Assembly: GCA_963714145.1 (NCBI GenBank)
Contig: OY970235.1
Coordinates: forward strand, 7,440,001-7,504,000
Direction: 5' to 3'
DNA length: 64,000 bases
DNA from: JBBWZH01 sp035544115
GTDB taxonomy: Bacteria; Actinomycetota; Actinomycetes; Mycobacteriales; CADCTP01
Position 1 is the stretch's first letter. The number at the start of each line of letters is the position of its first letter. The notes below the pieces were generated by a model that saw only the letters and a program-made list of their open reading frames with translations, made no database searches and was not told the origin of the DNA. Of the stretch, positions 44,558-53,349 are shown piece after piece. The translations under genes were made by a program, and so were the position numbers.

Positions 44558-45214
44558 CTAGACGGGGGCGAACGCCGCCAGGCGCAGCGTCTCCACCTCG
44601 GCGGCGAGCGCCGGCGCGCGGTCGAGCGCGGTCCGGTCGCCGCAGGCGGCCAGCCAGTTCGCCAGCATCAGGTGGCCGCCCTGGGTGAGCACCGACTCCG
44701 GGTGGAACTGCACGCCCTCGATCGGCAGCGTGCGGTGCCGCATCGCCATCACCACGCCGGACGCGGTCCGCGCGGTCACCTCGATCTCGTCCGGCAGGGT
44801 CGGCTCGAGCACCGCGAGCGAGTGGTACCGGGTCGCGATGAACGGCTCGGGCAGCCCGGCCAGCACCCCCTGCCCGGTGTGGTGCACCTCGCTGGTCTTG
44901 CCGTGCAGCAGCTCCGGTGCCCGGCACACGGTGCCGCCGAACGCCACCCCGATCGCCTGGTGCCCCAGACAGACACCGAACAGCGGCAGCCGCTGCTCGG
45001 CGCACGCGGTCACGACCCGCACGCTGACCCCGGCGTCCTCGGGCGTCCCCGGCCCCGGGCTGATCAGCACACCGGCGAGGTCGAGCCCGGCCAGCTCGGC
45101 CGGGTCGACCGCGTCGTTGCGCCGGACCACGCTGTCGGCGCCGAGCTGGGCCAGGTACTGCACCAGGTTGTAGACGAAGCTGTCGTAGTTGTCGACGACA
45201 AGGATGCGGGTCAC
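44558..45214 (-). CDS. pabA: Glutamine amidotransferase of anthranilate/aminodeoxychorismate synthase (PabA/TrpG type)
   Basis: A 218-aa class I amidotransferase that supplies ammonia for anthranilate or p-aminobenzoate synthesis. Catalytic triad regions are LFGVCLGHQAIG (Cys nucleophile) and GVQFHPESVLT (His, Glu). Family marks RILVVDNYDSFVYNLVQYLA and LISPGPGTPEDAG are present. The gene sits in the sortase-pabA arrangement seen in other actinomycetes; its partner synthase is not in the window, so whether folate or Trp is served is open. It starts 10 bp after the stop of the 52-aa membrane protein. Confidence 0.92.
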   Translation of the reverse strand: MTRILVVDNYDSFVYNLVQYLAQLGADSVVRRNDAVDPAELAGLDLAGVLISPGPGTPEDAGVSVRVVTACAEQRLPLFGVCLGHQAIGVAFGGTVCRAPELLHGKTSEVHHTGQGVLAGLPEPFIATRYHSLAVLEPTLPDEIEVTARTASGVVMAMRHRTLPIEGVQFHPESVLTQGGHLMLANWLAACGDRTALDRAPALAAEVETLRLAAFAPV

Positions 45215-45224
45215 CGCGGCTGCC

Positions 45225-45383
45225 TCACTGGTTGACGGTCACTTCGTTGAAGGGCAACCGCGGTTCGACCCACGGGAAGATCACGAACAGCAGCAGCGCC
45301 ACCACGATCCCGATCAGCAGCGCCGACTGGATCACCTTCAACATCAGGCTGCCCGGCAGCTTGTGCCAGATCCACGTGTACAT
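45225..45383 (-). CDS. 52-aa single-pass membrane protein between sortase and pabA
   Basis: An ATG at 45383 opens a 52-codon frame beginning MYTWIWHKLPGSLMLKVIQS, with a hydrophobic helix (ALLIGIVVALLLFVIF) and ending PWVEPRLPFNEVTVNQ before TGA. The helix, the YTWIWHKLPG start and the PWVEPRLPF tail match small proteins I recall at this place in actinobacterial sortase-pabA clusters. It begins 5 bp after the sortase stop and ends 10 bp before pabA, all on the minus strand, so it is part of one transcript. Function unknown. Confidence 0.8.
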   Translation of the reverse strand: MYTWIWHKLPGSLMLKVIQSALLIGIVVALLLFVIFPWVEPRLPFNEVTVNQ

Positions 45384-45387
45384 CCCG

Positions 45388-48300
45388 TCACCCCTGCAGC
45401 GCGGGCGGATCGCCCTGACTCTTCGGCCACGGCTTGCCCTCGAGTTGGCCGTGGATGATCAGCCGCTGCCGGGCGGAGAACTTCGGGTGGCAGGTGGTCA
45501 GCGTGATGAACGGGTACTGCGCCTGCGCGGTCGGCGGCCGGCCCGGCACCGGCCGGACCACGTCCACGTCGGTCGGGGCGACGATCTGCTTGCCCGGGAT
45601 GCCGAGGGTGCCGTGCGCGGTGTCGCCGGTGGCCTTGTCGCCCAGCACCCGGTACGTGTACCAGAACGACTTGGTCTCGATCACGATCGCGTCGCCGGCC
45701 CGCAGCTTGTCCAGGTTGAGGAAGGGCGACCCCTTGCCGACCCGGTGCCCGGCGATCGAGAAGTTGCCCACCTGGCCGGGCAGCGCGCTGGTCGGGTAGT
45801 GCCCGGGGCCCTCCGCCAACTGGTTCGCGCCGGTGCCCTCGACCACGGTGAACACGTAGTCCGGGCCGAACGCGGGGATGTAGATATTGGCGATGCCCTT
45901 GCCCAGCGGGATGCGGGTGACCTTCGTTCCCGGCTTCGCCGGGCCGCTCGGTGGCGCGGTCACCAGCGGGTCGTCGCCCTGCTCCCAGTCCTTCTGCAGC
46001 GTGGTGCTGAGCTTGTGCTGGGTCCGGCTGTTGAACAGGTCGGTGACCCAGAGCTCGTACACCACGAACAGCAGCACGACCAGGCCAAGCGTGATCATGG
46101 TCTGGCCGGCGCCGCGGATGCCCGTGCGGATCCGGTCACCCCGCGTCTTCGGGGTCTTCGGCGGCTTGGGCGGCCCGCTGCCGGCGCCCCCGCTGCGGCT
46201 GCTGGCCCGGGCCCGGGCCTGCTCCACGGCCGCCGGGGTGATCGCGACCCGGCGCTGGTCCGGCGAGCCGTGCTCGTCGGCGGCGTCCTCGTCCGGCCGG
46301 GTACGGCGGCTCCGCCGCGGCAGGCTGCGCCGTGCGTCGACCTCGCCGCCGTCGGACCACATCCCGATATCGAACGGGCCGAGTACCTCGGTCGGGCCTT
46401 CCTCGTACCGGTCCGGGCGCGGTCGAGAGTCGGCCGGCGCGGGCGGGTAGCCGTTGCCCGCCAACGGCTCAGCCGGCGCTGGCTGCCGTTCCGGCCGGAC
46501 CTCCGGCTCGAGCAGGAGGTCCGGCGCGGGCCGGATCTCCTGCCGGGACAGCAACCGGCTCGGCAGCAGCGCGTCGACCAGCGCCTGCCCGGGACCGGGC
46601 GAACCGGCCGCCTCGGCCGCGCTCCCGGGCCATGGGGCGTCGGCGGCCGGGGGCACCCTGGCCGGCGCGCTGAACGCGTCGAACGGCATCGGGCCGGCCG
46701 GAGCGGCCGGAGCCGGAGCCGGAGGTGGTGCCGGCTCGGTGGCCGCGGCAGCACTGTTCGAGCTGACCGGCGGCAGCGTCGTGGACGGACGCTGCGGCAG
46801 CGGCCAGGCCTCGTCTGCCGGCTCGTCGGCACCGGTGCGGTCGTCCCCGAAGGTGGGCCGGATCCGGCTGACCGACGGCCGGCTGGTGAGCGGGAACGCC
46901 GCCGGACCGGACGCCTCGAACAACGGCGGGCCGCCCGGCTGCACGGTCGTACCCGGCGGCTCCTGCGGCGTCCGCTTCGGCAACACCGCCGGCGCCGCAC
47001 CGACATTCCCAGCCGGCCCGGACTCCCGAACGGGCGCGGGATTCGCCGCCGCGGAACCGACCGGCCCGACCGCCGGCTCGGGCTTCTCCACGAACCACGG
47101 CCAGGCCGCCGGGGCGGCCGCCGCCGGCTGTCCAGCGTCAGCAGACTGTGCGGCGGCCTGGTCCGCCGCGGCGGCGGCGGCGAGCACGGTCTGATCGGGC
47201 CGGATCACGACGGTCTCATCCGACACCGAGGTCGCCACCGGGGCAGCGCCGACATGCGGCCGCGCCACAAACTGGTCCGGGTCGACCGCGATCACCATCG
47301 TCGCGTCCGACCCGAGATCCGGCGACCCCGGCTCGACCGGCACCGACTCCGCAGCAGCCACCGACTCAACCAGACGACCACCGGCAGCCGACTCCGGTGG
47401 ACCACTGCTGGCCACCGACCCAACCGGACCGCTGCTGGCCACCGACCCAACCGGACCGCTGCTGGCCACCGACTCAACCGGACGACCGCTGGCGACCGAC
47501 TCCGATGGACTACTACTGGCCACCGACTCAACCGGATCGCTGCTGGCAGCCGACTCAACCGGAGGGCTGGTGGCAGCTGGCTCGGCTGGGCCATCCGGCA
47601 CCGCCCGGCCATCCGGCACCGCCGGGTCGGTCGGGACCGGCTCGGCCGGCACCAGTTCGACGGGACGTCCCGGTGCCGACTCTACTGCCGGCACCGCCGG
47701 CGGGTCGGCCGGCGTCGACCGGTCCGCGCCCGCCTCGCCAAGCTCCGGAGCCGAAGCCGAAGCCACGGCGTCCGCCTCGGCGCTGGCTCGCGCGCCGAGC
47801 AGCGCGTCCACGGAACCGGGCAGAGCCGTCGGTTCAACCGGCGGCAGGCCGGCCGGCGTCGACCGGCCCGCTCCCGCCTCGCCAGGCTGCGGGGCCGGAG
47901 CCGGAGCGTCCGCCCCGGAGCCGGGGCCTCGGGCGCCGGGCAGCGCATCCCCGGAACCGGTCAACGCCGTTGGCAGCGCGGTCACTGTGGTCGGCTCGTC
48001 CACCGCCGCAGCGGCGGCTTCGGCCGCTGCCGACCCTGGTCCGTTGGGTGGCATCGACCCGCCGTCCGGGCGGCCGGCGGTCCCGGCGAACCGCTCTGCC
48101 CAGGCGGAGCTCGCCCTCCGCGCCGCAGCAGCGGACGGACCGCTCTCCGCCGGCTCAGCCGCCGGCGTCCCAACCGGACCCGCCCCGGCCGATGCGGCTT
48201 CCGACGGCGGAGCGTCGGTGGCGCCCGACCTGCCGGTCCCGACCTCGGCAACCAGCCCCACCGGCTCGGCGCCCACCCGCTCAGCGCCCACCGAGCCGGG

Positions 48301-48909
48301 GCCAACCGGCTCGGGGCCCGGCGTATCGGCAGGCCCGACAGCGTCGACCGCCCCGGCGGGGGCCTCGGCGTGACCCTCAGTCGCTGGCACCGGACCGACC
48401 GGCCGCTGGGCAGCCGGTTCCCGGGGAACGGCGGCGGATGCGCGGGCGGCGGCGAAGAAGCGAGCCGGCCGGGCCGTGACCGTGGTCGGTTCGTCGGCCA
48501 GCGCGGGTGCGCCGGCAGCGGCCGGCACGGCGGGTGCGGCCGCGGGTGTGACGCCGACGTCCTCCCAGGTGATCGGATCGTCCGCACCCGGACCCGCGGC
48601 GTGGCCGGCAACCGGGCCGGCGACCAGTGGGTCGACTGTCCCCGGGCCAGCCGCGTCAACCAGCCCCGGATCAGCCATCTGCAGATCAGCAGCCCCCGGA
48701 CCAGGCCCCACCGGATCGGCAACCTCCGGATCGACGCCCGCCGGATCGACGGCCTCCGGTTTGTTCACCGGGGCCTCGTCCGGGGCAGCCGCCTCTGGCG
48801 CGGCGTCGAGGTGTCCGTTCAGCTCGGCGGGCGGCCCCTCATCGGTGGCCGCGCCGGCCTGTTCGTCCTGTACCCCCCGAACCCAATCGGGCGGCATCCA
48901 CACACTCAC
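45388..48909 (-). CDS. Class E sortase with giant disordered N-terminal region
   Basis: A 1173-aa membrane protein. Residues 1-910 are low-complexity Ala/Pro/Ser/Glu sequence with internal repeats such as ESVASSGPVGSVASSGPV (DNA repeat at 47370-47560). A transmembrane helix (TMITLGLVVLLFVVYELWV) precedes the sortase domain, which has the catalytic His in FSIAGHRVGKG, Cys1140 in TLTTCHPKFS and Arg1149. Sortase E attaches surface proteins to peptidoglycan. Ordinary sortases are 200-350 aa, so the N-terminal cytoplasmic extension is exceptional. It contains EPTTVTA (twice), DETVVI and DATMVI, Thr sites flanked by acidic and hydrophobic residues such as PknB-type kinases prefer; phosphorylation is an inference. 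Stop overlaps the DUF881 start region upstream. Confidence 0.85.
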   Translation of the reverse strand: MSVWMPPDWVRGVQDEQAGAATDEGPPAELNGHLDAAPEAAAPDEAPVNKPEAVDPAGVDPEVADPVGPGPGAADLQMADPGLVDAAGPGTVDPLVAGPVAGHAAGPGADDPITWEDVGVTPAAAPAVPAAAGAPALADEPTTVTARPARFFAAARASAAVPREPAAQRPVGPVPATEGHAEAPAGAVDAVGPADTPGPEPVGPGSVGAERVGAEPVGLVAEVGTGRSGATDAPPSEAASAGAGPVGTPAAEPAESGPSAAAARRASSAWAERFAGTAGRPDGGSMPPNGPGSAAAEAAAAAVDEPTTVTALPTALTGSGDALPGARGPGSGADAPAPAPQPGEAGAGRSTPAGLPPVEPTALPGSVDALLGARASAEADAVASASAPELGEAGADRSTPADPPAVPAVESAPGRPVELVPAEPVPTDPAVPDGRAVPDGPAEPAATSPPVESAASSDPVESVASSSPSESVASGRPVESVASSGPVGSVASSGPVGSVASSGPPESAAGGRLVESVAAAESVPVEPGSPDLGSDATMVIAVDPDQFVARPHVGAAPVATSVSDETVVIRPDQTVLAAAAAADQAAAQSADAGQPAAAAPAAWPWFVEKPEPAVGPVGSAAANPAPVRESGPAGNVGAAPAVLPKRTPQEPPGTTVQPGGPPLFEASGPAAFPLTSRPSVSRIRPTFGDDRTGADEPADEAWPLPQRPSTTLPPVSSNSAAAATEPAPPPAPAPAAPAGPMPFDAFSAPARVPPAADAPWPGSAAEAAGSPGPGQALVDALLPSRLLSRQEIRPAPDLLLEPEVRPERQPAPAEPLAGNGYPPAPADSRPRPDRYEEGPTEVLGPFDIGMWSDGGEVDARRSLPRRSRRTRPDEDAADEHGSPDQRRVAITPAAVEQARARASSRSGGAGSGPPKPPKTPKTRGDRIRTGIRGAGQTMITLGLVVLLFVVYELWVTDLFNSRTQHKLSTTLQKDWEQGDDPLVTAPPSGPAKPGTKVTRIPLGKGIANIYIPAFGPDYVFTVVEGTGANQLAEGPGHYPTSALPGQVGNFSIAGHRVGKGSPFLNLDKLRAGDAIVIETKSFWYTYRVLGDKATGDTAHGTLGIPGKQIVAPTDVDVVRPVPGRPPTAQAQYPFITLTTCHPKFSARQRLIIHGQLEGKPWPKSQGDPPALQG

Positions 48910-49667
48910 TCAGGCACCGCCTCCGCGTAACTGAGCCGGAGCGGGCCGTCATAGCCCGGGAGGGTCACCTCGCGCTCGTCCTTCACCTCGTAACCGAGCC
49001 CGAAATATTGCACGGCTTGCCGGTAGAGCGTGACGCCGGGCTGTCTGGCCAGCGCCGCTCGCAGGCGGGCCGCGTCACCGATCGCGGTCACCCGGAACGG
49101 TGGAGAGTAGGTACGGCCATAAAGCAGGAGAGTGTTGCCCACACACCGTACCGCGCCGGTGGCGGTCACCCGCTGCCCCATGATCGACATGGCGTCCGCG
49201 CCGCCGACCCAGAGCGCGTTCACCACCGCCTGCACATCCTGCTGGTGCACGATCACGTCGTCGGGGCGGGCGCCGTTGGGCAGCGCACCGTCGGCGGCCC
49301 GCGGCGCGTCGTCCAGCACCACGGTCAGGCCCGGGCCGCGCAGGGGTTTCAGCCCGACGCTGACCTCCAGCGGCGCGGCCGCGGTACGCACCGCGGCGAC
49401 CCGGGAATCCCGGCCGGCCGCCTGTTTCTCCATCCCGTCGACCTGGCCCTGCAGGGTGCGTACCTGCTCGGTGGCGGCCCCAACAGCGCGCTCCTGGGCG
49501 GTGATCAACTGGGTCAGCTCGACCCGCCGACCGGACCGTAGGTCAGTGCCCCGCGCGGTCTCCGCGCTCGTCGCGAAGAGCACGCCGGCAAGCAATGCGA
49601 TGACCGGTACCAGCGCCCGCCATGCGCGCTGCCCGGATTTCGAACCCGTGTCTTCCCCTGCAGCCAT
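48906..49667 (-). CDS. DUF881 family membrane protein
   Basis: A 253-aa protein with one N-terminal helix (ALVPVIALLAGVLFATSAET), a coiled-coil (LITAQERAVGAATEQVRTLQ to about residue 90) and an extracytoplasmic DUF881 domain with GPGLTVVLDDAP, VVNALWVGGADAMSIMGQRV and the end YFGLGYEVKDEREVTLPGY. The domain adopts a fold of unknown role and is found near division genes in actinobacteria. Its stop overlaps the sortase ATG region by 4 bp, so it heads the DUF881-sortase-small protein-pabA transcript. It diverges from crgA. Confidence 0.9.
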   Translation of the reverse strand: MAAGEDTGSKSGQRAWRALVPVIALLAGVLFATSAETARGTDLRSGRRVELTQLITAQERAVGAATEQVRTLQGQVDGMEKQAAGRDSRVAAVRTAAAPLEVSVGLKPLRGPGLTVVLDDAPRAADGALPNGARPDDVIVHQQDVQAVVNALWVGGADAMSIMGQRVTATGAVRCVGNTLLLYGRTYSPPFRVTAIGDAARLRAALARQPGVTLYRQAVQYFGLGYEVKDEREVTLPGYDGPLRLSYAEAVPE

Positions 49668-49709
49668 TGCCGTCTACGCTAACCCGGACGCAGCTCAGGA
49701 GGAGAACAG

Positions 49710-49982
49710 GTGCCGAAGTCCCGAGTTCGTAAGAAGGCGGCATATACGCCCCCCAGCAACGTCCTGCCCTCCGCGTCAGTCACGGCCAAGAAGAAGGCCC
49801 CCAGCCCGACCTGGTACCCGGTCGTCATGGTCACGCTGATGTTGCTCGGCCTGGCGTACATCGTCGTCTACTACATCGCGGTTGAGCGAGTTCCGATCAT
49901 GAAGGATCTCGGCGCCTGGAACTTTGTGGTCGGTTTCGGGTTGATGGTCAGCGGCCTGGGCATGGCTGTCCGCTGGCGCTGA
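49710..49982 (+). CDS. crgA: Cell division protein CrgA
   Basis: A 90-aa CrgA that helps assemble the divisome with FtsZ, FtsQ, FtsI and PBPs. The N-terminus is basic (MPKSRVRKKAAYTPP), then two helices (WYPVVMVTLMLLGLAYIVVYY and FVVGFGLMVSGLGMAVRW). GTG start with AGGAGG upstream. Divergent from DUF881, the usual arrangement. Confidence 0.95.
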   Translation: MPKSRVRKKAAYTPPSNVLPSASVTAKKKAPSPTWYPVVMVTLMLLGLAYIVVYYIAVERVPIMKDLGAWNFVVGFGLMVSGLGMAVRWR

Positions 49983-50085
49983 GCCAGCCCGGCCGGCGGC
50001 GCGGCGGTTGACCCGTCCGCCGGTTCGGCTCGTCCCGGCACGGCCGGACGCGGGCAAAAGACAGCCCTGTTATTCGTCCCCATGG

Positions 50086-50184
50086 TTATCCACAGCTGTG
50101 GAGAACTCGGGGACGGAACCGGCCCGTCATCCACAGGACTAGGCCGAACGCCGTGTACAACCCTGTGGATGGGGTTGTGGATGA
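50086..50184. other. Cluster of five DnaA-box-like nonamers
   Basis: In the 206 bp between crgA and thiolase lie TTATCCACA (50086-50094, plus strand, a perfect box), TTCTCCACA (minus, 50097-50105), TCATCCACA (50127-50135), CCATCCACA (minus, 50164-50172) and TCATCCACA (minus, 50176-50184). Three face the plus-strand copies, giving paired inverted arrangement. I infer a DnaA-titration or DnaA-regulated site; it is not oriC. Confidence 0.65.
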
Positions 50185-50188
50185 AGGT

Positions 50189-51340
50189 TCAGAGCAGTTC
50201 GAGGATCGTCGCGTTGGCCATCCCGCCGCCCTCGCACATGGTCTGCAAGCCGTAGCGCAGGTCGTTGGCGCACATCCGATGCACCATCGTGGTCATCAGC
50301 CGGGCGCCCGAACCGCCGAGCGGGTGGCCCAGCGCGATCGCCCCGCCGGCCGGGTTCAGCAGCGCCGGGTCGGCCCCGGTCTCGGCCAGCCAGGCCAGCG
50401 GCACCGGCGCGAACGCCTCGTTCACCTCGAACGTGCCGATGTCCCCGATCGCCAGCCCGGATCGCTTCAGCGCCTTCTCGGTGGCCGGGATCGGTGCGGT
50501 GAGCATGATCACCGGGTCGTTCGCGGCCAGCACCGCGGTGTGCACCCGGACGATCGGCCGCAGCCCCAGCTCGGCCGCCTTCTCGCTGGTGGTGACCAGC
50601 AGCGCGGCGGCGCCGTCGGAGATCTGCGAGGACGAACCGGCGGTCACCACGCCGTCCGGCTTGAACGGGGTCTTCAGCGTGCCCAGCGAGGCCAGCGAGG
50701 TGTCCCGGCGGATCCCCTCGTCCAGGCTGACCAGCCCACCGCCGTCCACCGGCACCGGGGCGATCTCCGCCTTGAACGCACCAGCGTCCTGCGCCGCGGC
50801 GGCCCGGGTGTGCGAGCCGAGGCTGTACTCGTCCAGCTGCGCCCGGGACAGCTGCCAGCGCTCGGCCATCATCTCGGCGCCCACACCCTGGTTGAACATC
50901 ACGTTGTCGTACCGCGCCAGCAGCTTCGGGCTGAACGGGAGGCCGACGCCCGACCCGATCGAGGACGCCATCGGCACCCGGCTCATCGACTCGACCCCGC
51001 CGGCCACCACCACATCGCACTGCCCGGCCAGCACCGCCGCGGCGGCGAAGTGCACCGCCTGCTGGGATGAGCCGCATTGCCGGTCGAGCGTGGTGCCGGG
51101 CACCGACTCGGGCCAACCGGCGGCCAGCACCGCGTTCCGTCCGACGTTGAAGGTCTGCTCGCCGACCTGGCTGACACAGCCCCAGACCACGTCGTCCACC
51201 ATGGCGGGATCGATGCCGGTGCGCTCGGCGAGCGCGGTCAGTACGTGCGCCGCGAGATCCACCGGGTGGACGCCGGCGAGCGCCCCGTTCCGCCTGCCGA
51301 CCGGGGTCCGGACCGCCTCGACGATGACCGCATCGCGCAT
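50189..51340 (-). CDS. Acetyl-CoA acetyltransferase (thiolase)
   Basis: A 383-aa thiolase II-type enzyme forming or cleaving acetoacetyl-CoA and longer 3-oxoacyl-CoA. The nucleophile is Cys89 in TLDRQCGSSQQAV, the His lies in AIALGHPLGGSGAR and the second Cys in CEGGGMANATILEL. The start IVEAVRTPVGRRNGALAG is typical. The ATG 51340 has GAGGAG upstream; the frame remains open to 51394. The DnaA-like box cluster lies directly downstream of its 3' end. Confidence 0.93.
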   Translation of the reverse strand: MRDAVIVEAVRTPVGRRNGALAGVHPVDLAAHVLTALAERTGIDPAMVDDVVWGCVSQVGEQTFNVGRNAVLAAGWPESVPGTTLDRQCGSSQQAVHFAAAAVLAGQCDVVVAGGVESMSRVPMASSIGSGVGLPFSPKLLARYDNVMFNQGVGAEMMAERWQLSRAQLDEYSLGSHTRAAAAQDAGAFKAEIAPVPVDGGGLVSLDEGIRRDTSLASLGTLKTPFKPDGVVTAGSSSQISDGAAALLVTTSEKAAELGLRPIVRVHTAVLAANDPVIMLTAPIPATEKALKRSGLAIGDIGTFEVNEAFAPVPLAWLAETGADPALLNPAGGAIALGHPLGGSGARLMTTMVHRMCANDLRYGLQTMCEGGGMANATILELL

Positions 51341-51381
51341 GGTTACTCCTCGGTAGCCTGACCGAATCGTACGCTGGCGGG

Positions 51382-51807
51382 GTGCAGTGGACACCCCGCC
51401 CGGCGGAGACCGCCGGGGCCGCCGTGATCGCGCTGATCGCCGCCGGGCTGGCCGCCACCGCGGACCCGGCCGGCCGCCTGCTGTTCGCCCTGCTCGCGCT
51501 CTGGCTGGCCGGGCTGGTGGCCACCGACCTGCTGCTGCGCCCCCGGCTGCGGGCCGACGGCGCCGGTCTGCAGGTGCGCACGTTCGCCGTCCGCGGCCGG
51601 CTGCCCTGGTCGCAGGTGCAGCGGGTGCGGGTAGACCAGCGCTCCCGGTACGGCCTGACCGCGCGAGCGCTCGAAGTGGACGCCGGCGACCTGCTGCTGG
51701 TGATCGGCCGGCGTTCGCTCGGCGCCGACCCGCGGGACGTGGCGGCCACCCTGAACGAGATCCGGTACGGCCAGGCCGGCCAGGCTAGCCGACCAGCCCC
51801 GGGGTGA
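51382..51807 (+). CDS. PH-domain (bPH6-type) membrane protein
   Basis: A 141-aa protein with two N-terminal helices (AGAAVIALIAAGLAATAD and LLFALLALWLAGLVATDLLL) and a small PH-like domain: GLQVRTFAVRGRLPWSQVQR, SRYGLTARALEVDAGDLLLV, LGADPRDVAATLNEIRYG. Such proteins are common in actinobacteria; function unknown. GTG start. Its last 23 bp overlap the 3' end of the rhomboid gene on the other strand. Confidence 0.82.
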   Translation: MQWTPRPAETAGAAVIALIAAGLAATADPAGRLLFALLALWLAGLVATDLLLRPRLRADGAGLQVRTFAVRGRLPWSQVQRVRVDQRSRYGLTARALEVDAGDLLLVIGRRSLGADPRDVAATLNEIRYGQAGQASRPAPG

Positions 51808-52669
51808 GCGTCGCGGTCAACTGGCTGGTCCGGAAGATCACCAGCGCCACGATCACGGCCAGGATGCCGCCCAGCGCCAGGATCTGCACCGACGTCCGGT
51901 TCGGCCCCTTCGGCGCGTAGACCAGCGCGACCGCGCTCAGCCCGCCGACCACGAAGCCGCCGAGGTGGCCGAACAGCGAGATGCCCGGGGTGAAGCTGAA
52001 GGCGAAGTTGATCCCGATCGTGACCAGCATCGGGCGCAGGTCCAGGCCCATGTTGCGGGCCACCACGACGACCGCCGCGAACAGCCCGAAGATCGCGCCG
52101 GACGCCCCGGCCGCGCCGCGGGTATCGAACAGGTAGACGAACAGCGACCCACCCAGCGCGCTGAGCAGGTACACCGACAGGTACCGCCAGTAGCCCAGCG
52201 CCCGCTCCAACTGGGGGCCCACCACCGCGAGCGCGACCATGTTCAGCGCCAGGTGCAGCGGCCCGATGTGCATGAACGCGGAGCCGATCAGCCGCCAGTA
52301 CTCGTGGTCGACCGCCACCCGGAACGGATCCAGGGTCAGCTGGTCGAACAGCTTCGACTCGGTGTTGTGCTGGATGCCGCCGGTCGAGGTGGCCGCGGTC
52401 GCGATGAAGGCCACGATGTTCAACGCCGCCAGCACGCCGGTGACCAGCCCGGTGCGCGCCACCACCCGGCCGCCGTAACGGGTACGCGGCTGCCGGGTGG
52501 TGGCCTGGCCCTCGGCCACACACGTCGGGCACTGGAACCCGACCGCGGCCGGGCGGAGACAGTCCGGACAGATCGGCCGTTCGCACCGGGTGCAACTGAC
52601 CCAGGTCTCCCGCTCGGCATGCCGGTAGCAGCGCGGCGCGGCCTGGTAGGACGGCGTCCCAGCGGTCAT
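51785..52669 (-). CDS. Rhomboid-family intramembrane serine protease
   Basis: A 294-aa rhomboid. A Cys/His zinc-ribbon-like N-terminus (CYRHAERETWVSCTRC, CPDCLRP, FQCPTC) precedes six or so membrane helices with the GxSG motif GASGAIFGLF for the catalytic Ser, HLALNMVAL and GHLGGFVVGG with the catalytic His. It cleaves membrane proteins within the bilayer. Length and zinc-finger start are typical for actinobacterial rhomboids. Convergent with the PH gene, with a 23-bp overlap. Confidence 0.93.
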   Translation of the reverse strand: MTAGTPSYQAAPRCYRHAERETWVSCTRCERPICPDCLRPAAVGFQCPTCVAEGQATTRQPRTRYGGRVVARTGLVTGVLAALNIVAFIATAATSTGGIQHNTESKLFDQLTLDPFRVAVDHEYWRLIGSAFMHIGPLHLALNMVALAVVGPQLERALGYWRYLSVYLLSALGGSLFVYLFDTRGAAGASGAIFGLFAAVVVVARNMGLDLRPMLVTIGINFAFSFTPGISLFGHLGGFVVGGLSAVALVYAPKGPNRTSVQILALGGILAVIVALVIFRTSQLTATLTPGLVG

Positions 52670-52719
52670 CGGGGGCCTATCGAGCGCGGTCGGTGCGGTT
52701 CGGGCCGGTCATACCACCA

Positions 52720-53250
52720 TCATGACTCGCGCTGCTCCACGGTGATCGAGTTGATCGTGACGTCCTGCACCGGACGGTCGTTCGCGCCGACCCGGGTCGT
52801 CGCGATCGTGCTGACCACCTTGCGGCTCTGCTCGTCCGCTACCTCGCCGAAGATCGTGTGCCGGCGGTTCAGGTGCGGCGTCGGGCCGACCGTGATGAAG
52901 AACTGCGAGCCGTTCGTGCCCGGGCCGGCGTTCGCCATCGCCAGCAGGTACGGCCGGTTGAACGCCAGCTCCGGGTGGAACTCGTCGCCGAACTTGTAGC
53001 CCGGGCCGCCCATGCCGGAGCCCAGTGGGTCGCCGCCCTGGATCATGAAGCCGTCGATCACCCGGTGGAAAACCGTCCCGTTGTAGAGCGGGGCGGTGGT
53101 CTGCTGCTTGGTCTTCGGGTCGGTCCACTCCCGGCTGCCCTCGGCCAGCTCGACGAAGTTGCGTACCGTCTTCGGGGCGTGGTCGGGGAACAGTTGGAGC
53201 ACGATGTCCCCGGCTGTGGTGTGCAGGGTCGCGTATAGGGCGGTGGCCAC
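52720..53250 (-). CDS. Peptidyl-prolyl cis-trans isomerase (cyclophilin)
   Basis: A 176-aa cytoplasmic cyclophilin. Markers are FHRVIDGFMIQGGDP with the catalytic Arg, LAMANAGPGTNGSQFFIT, and HLNRRHTIFGEV. GTG start at 53250 with AAGGAG 9 bp upstream; the frame is open further upstream but has no cyclophilin-like sequence. Corresponds to the ppiA-type gene that usually lies close to crgA and rhomboid in actinomycetes. Confidence 0.94.
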   Translation of the reverse strand: MATALYATLHTTAGDIVLQLFPDHAPKTVRNFVELAEGSREWTDPKTKQQTTAPLYNGTVFHRVIDGFMIQGGDPLGSGMGGPGYKFGDEFHPELAFNRPYLLAMANAGPGTNGSQFFITVGPTPHLNRRHTIFGEVADEQSRKVVSTIATTRVGANDRPVQDVTINSITVEQRES

Positions 53251-53349
53251 CGAGGGGGCTCCTTCGGTTGGGTGGCTGTGACACGGAGGAAACCCGGCCA
53301 TCCTCTCACGGGGGATTTGCCGGCCGGTCGGCTGGGACGGAGGACGGTA

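Noticed and set aside
50086..50184. The DnaA-box cluster as oriC
   Set aside because: oriC in this group lies between dnaA and dnaN, which are beyond the right edge past gyrA; no AT-rich unwinding region is seen here.
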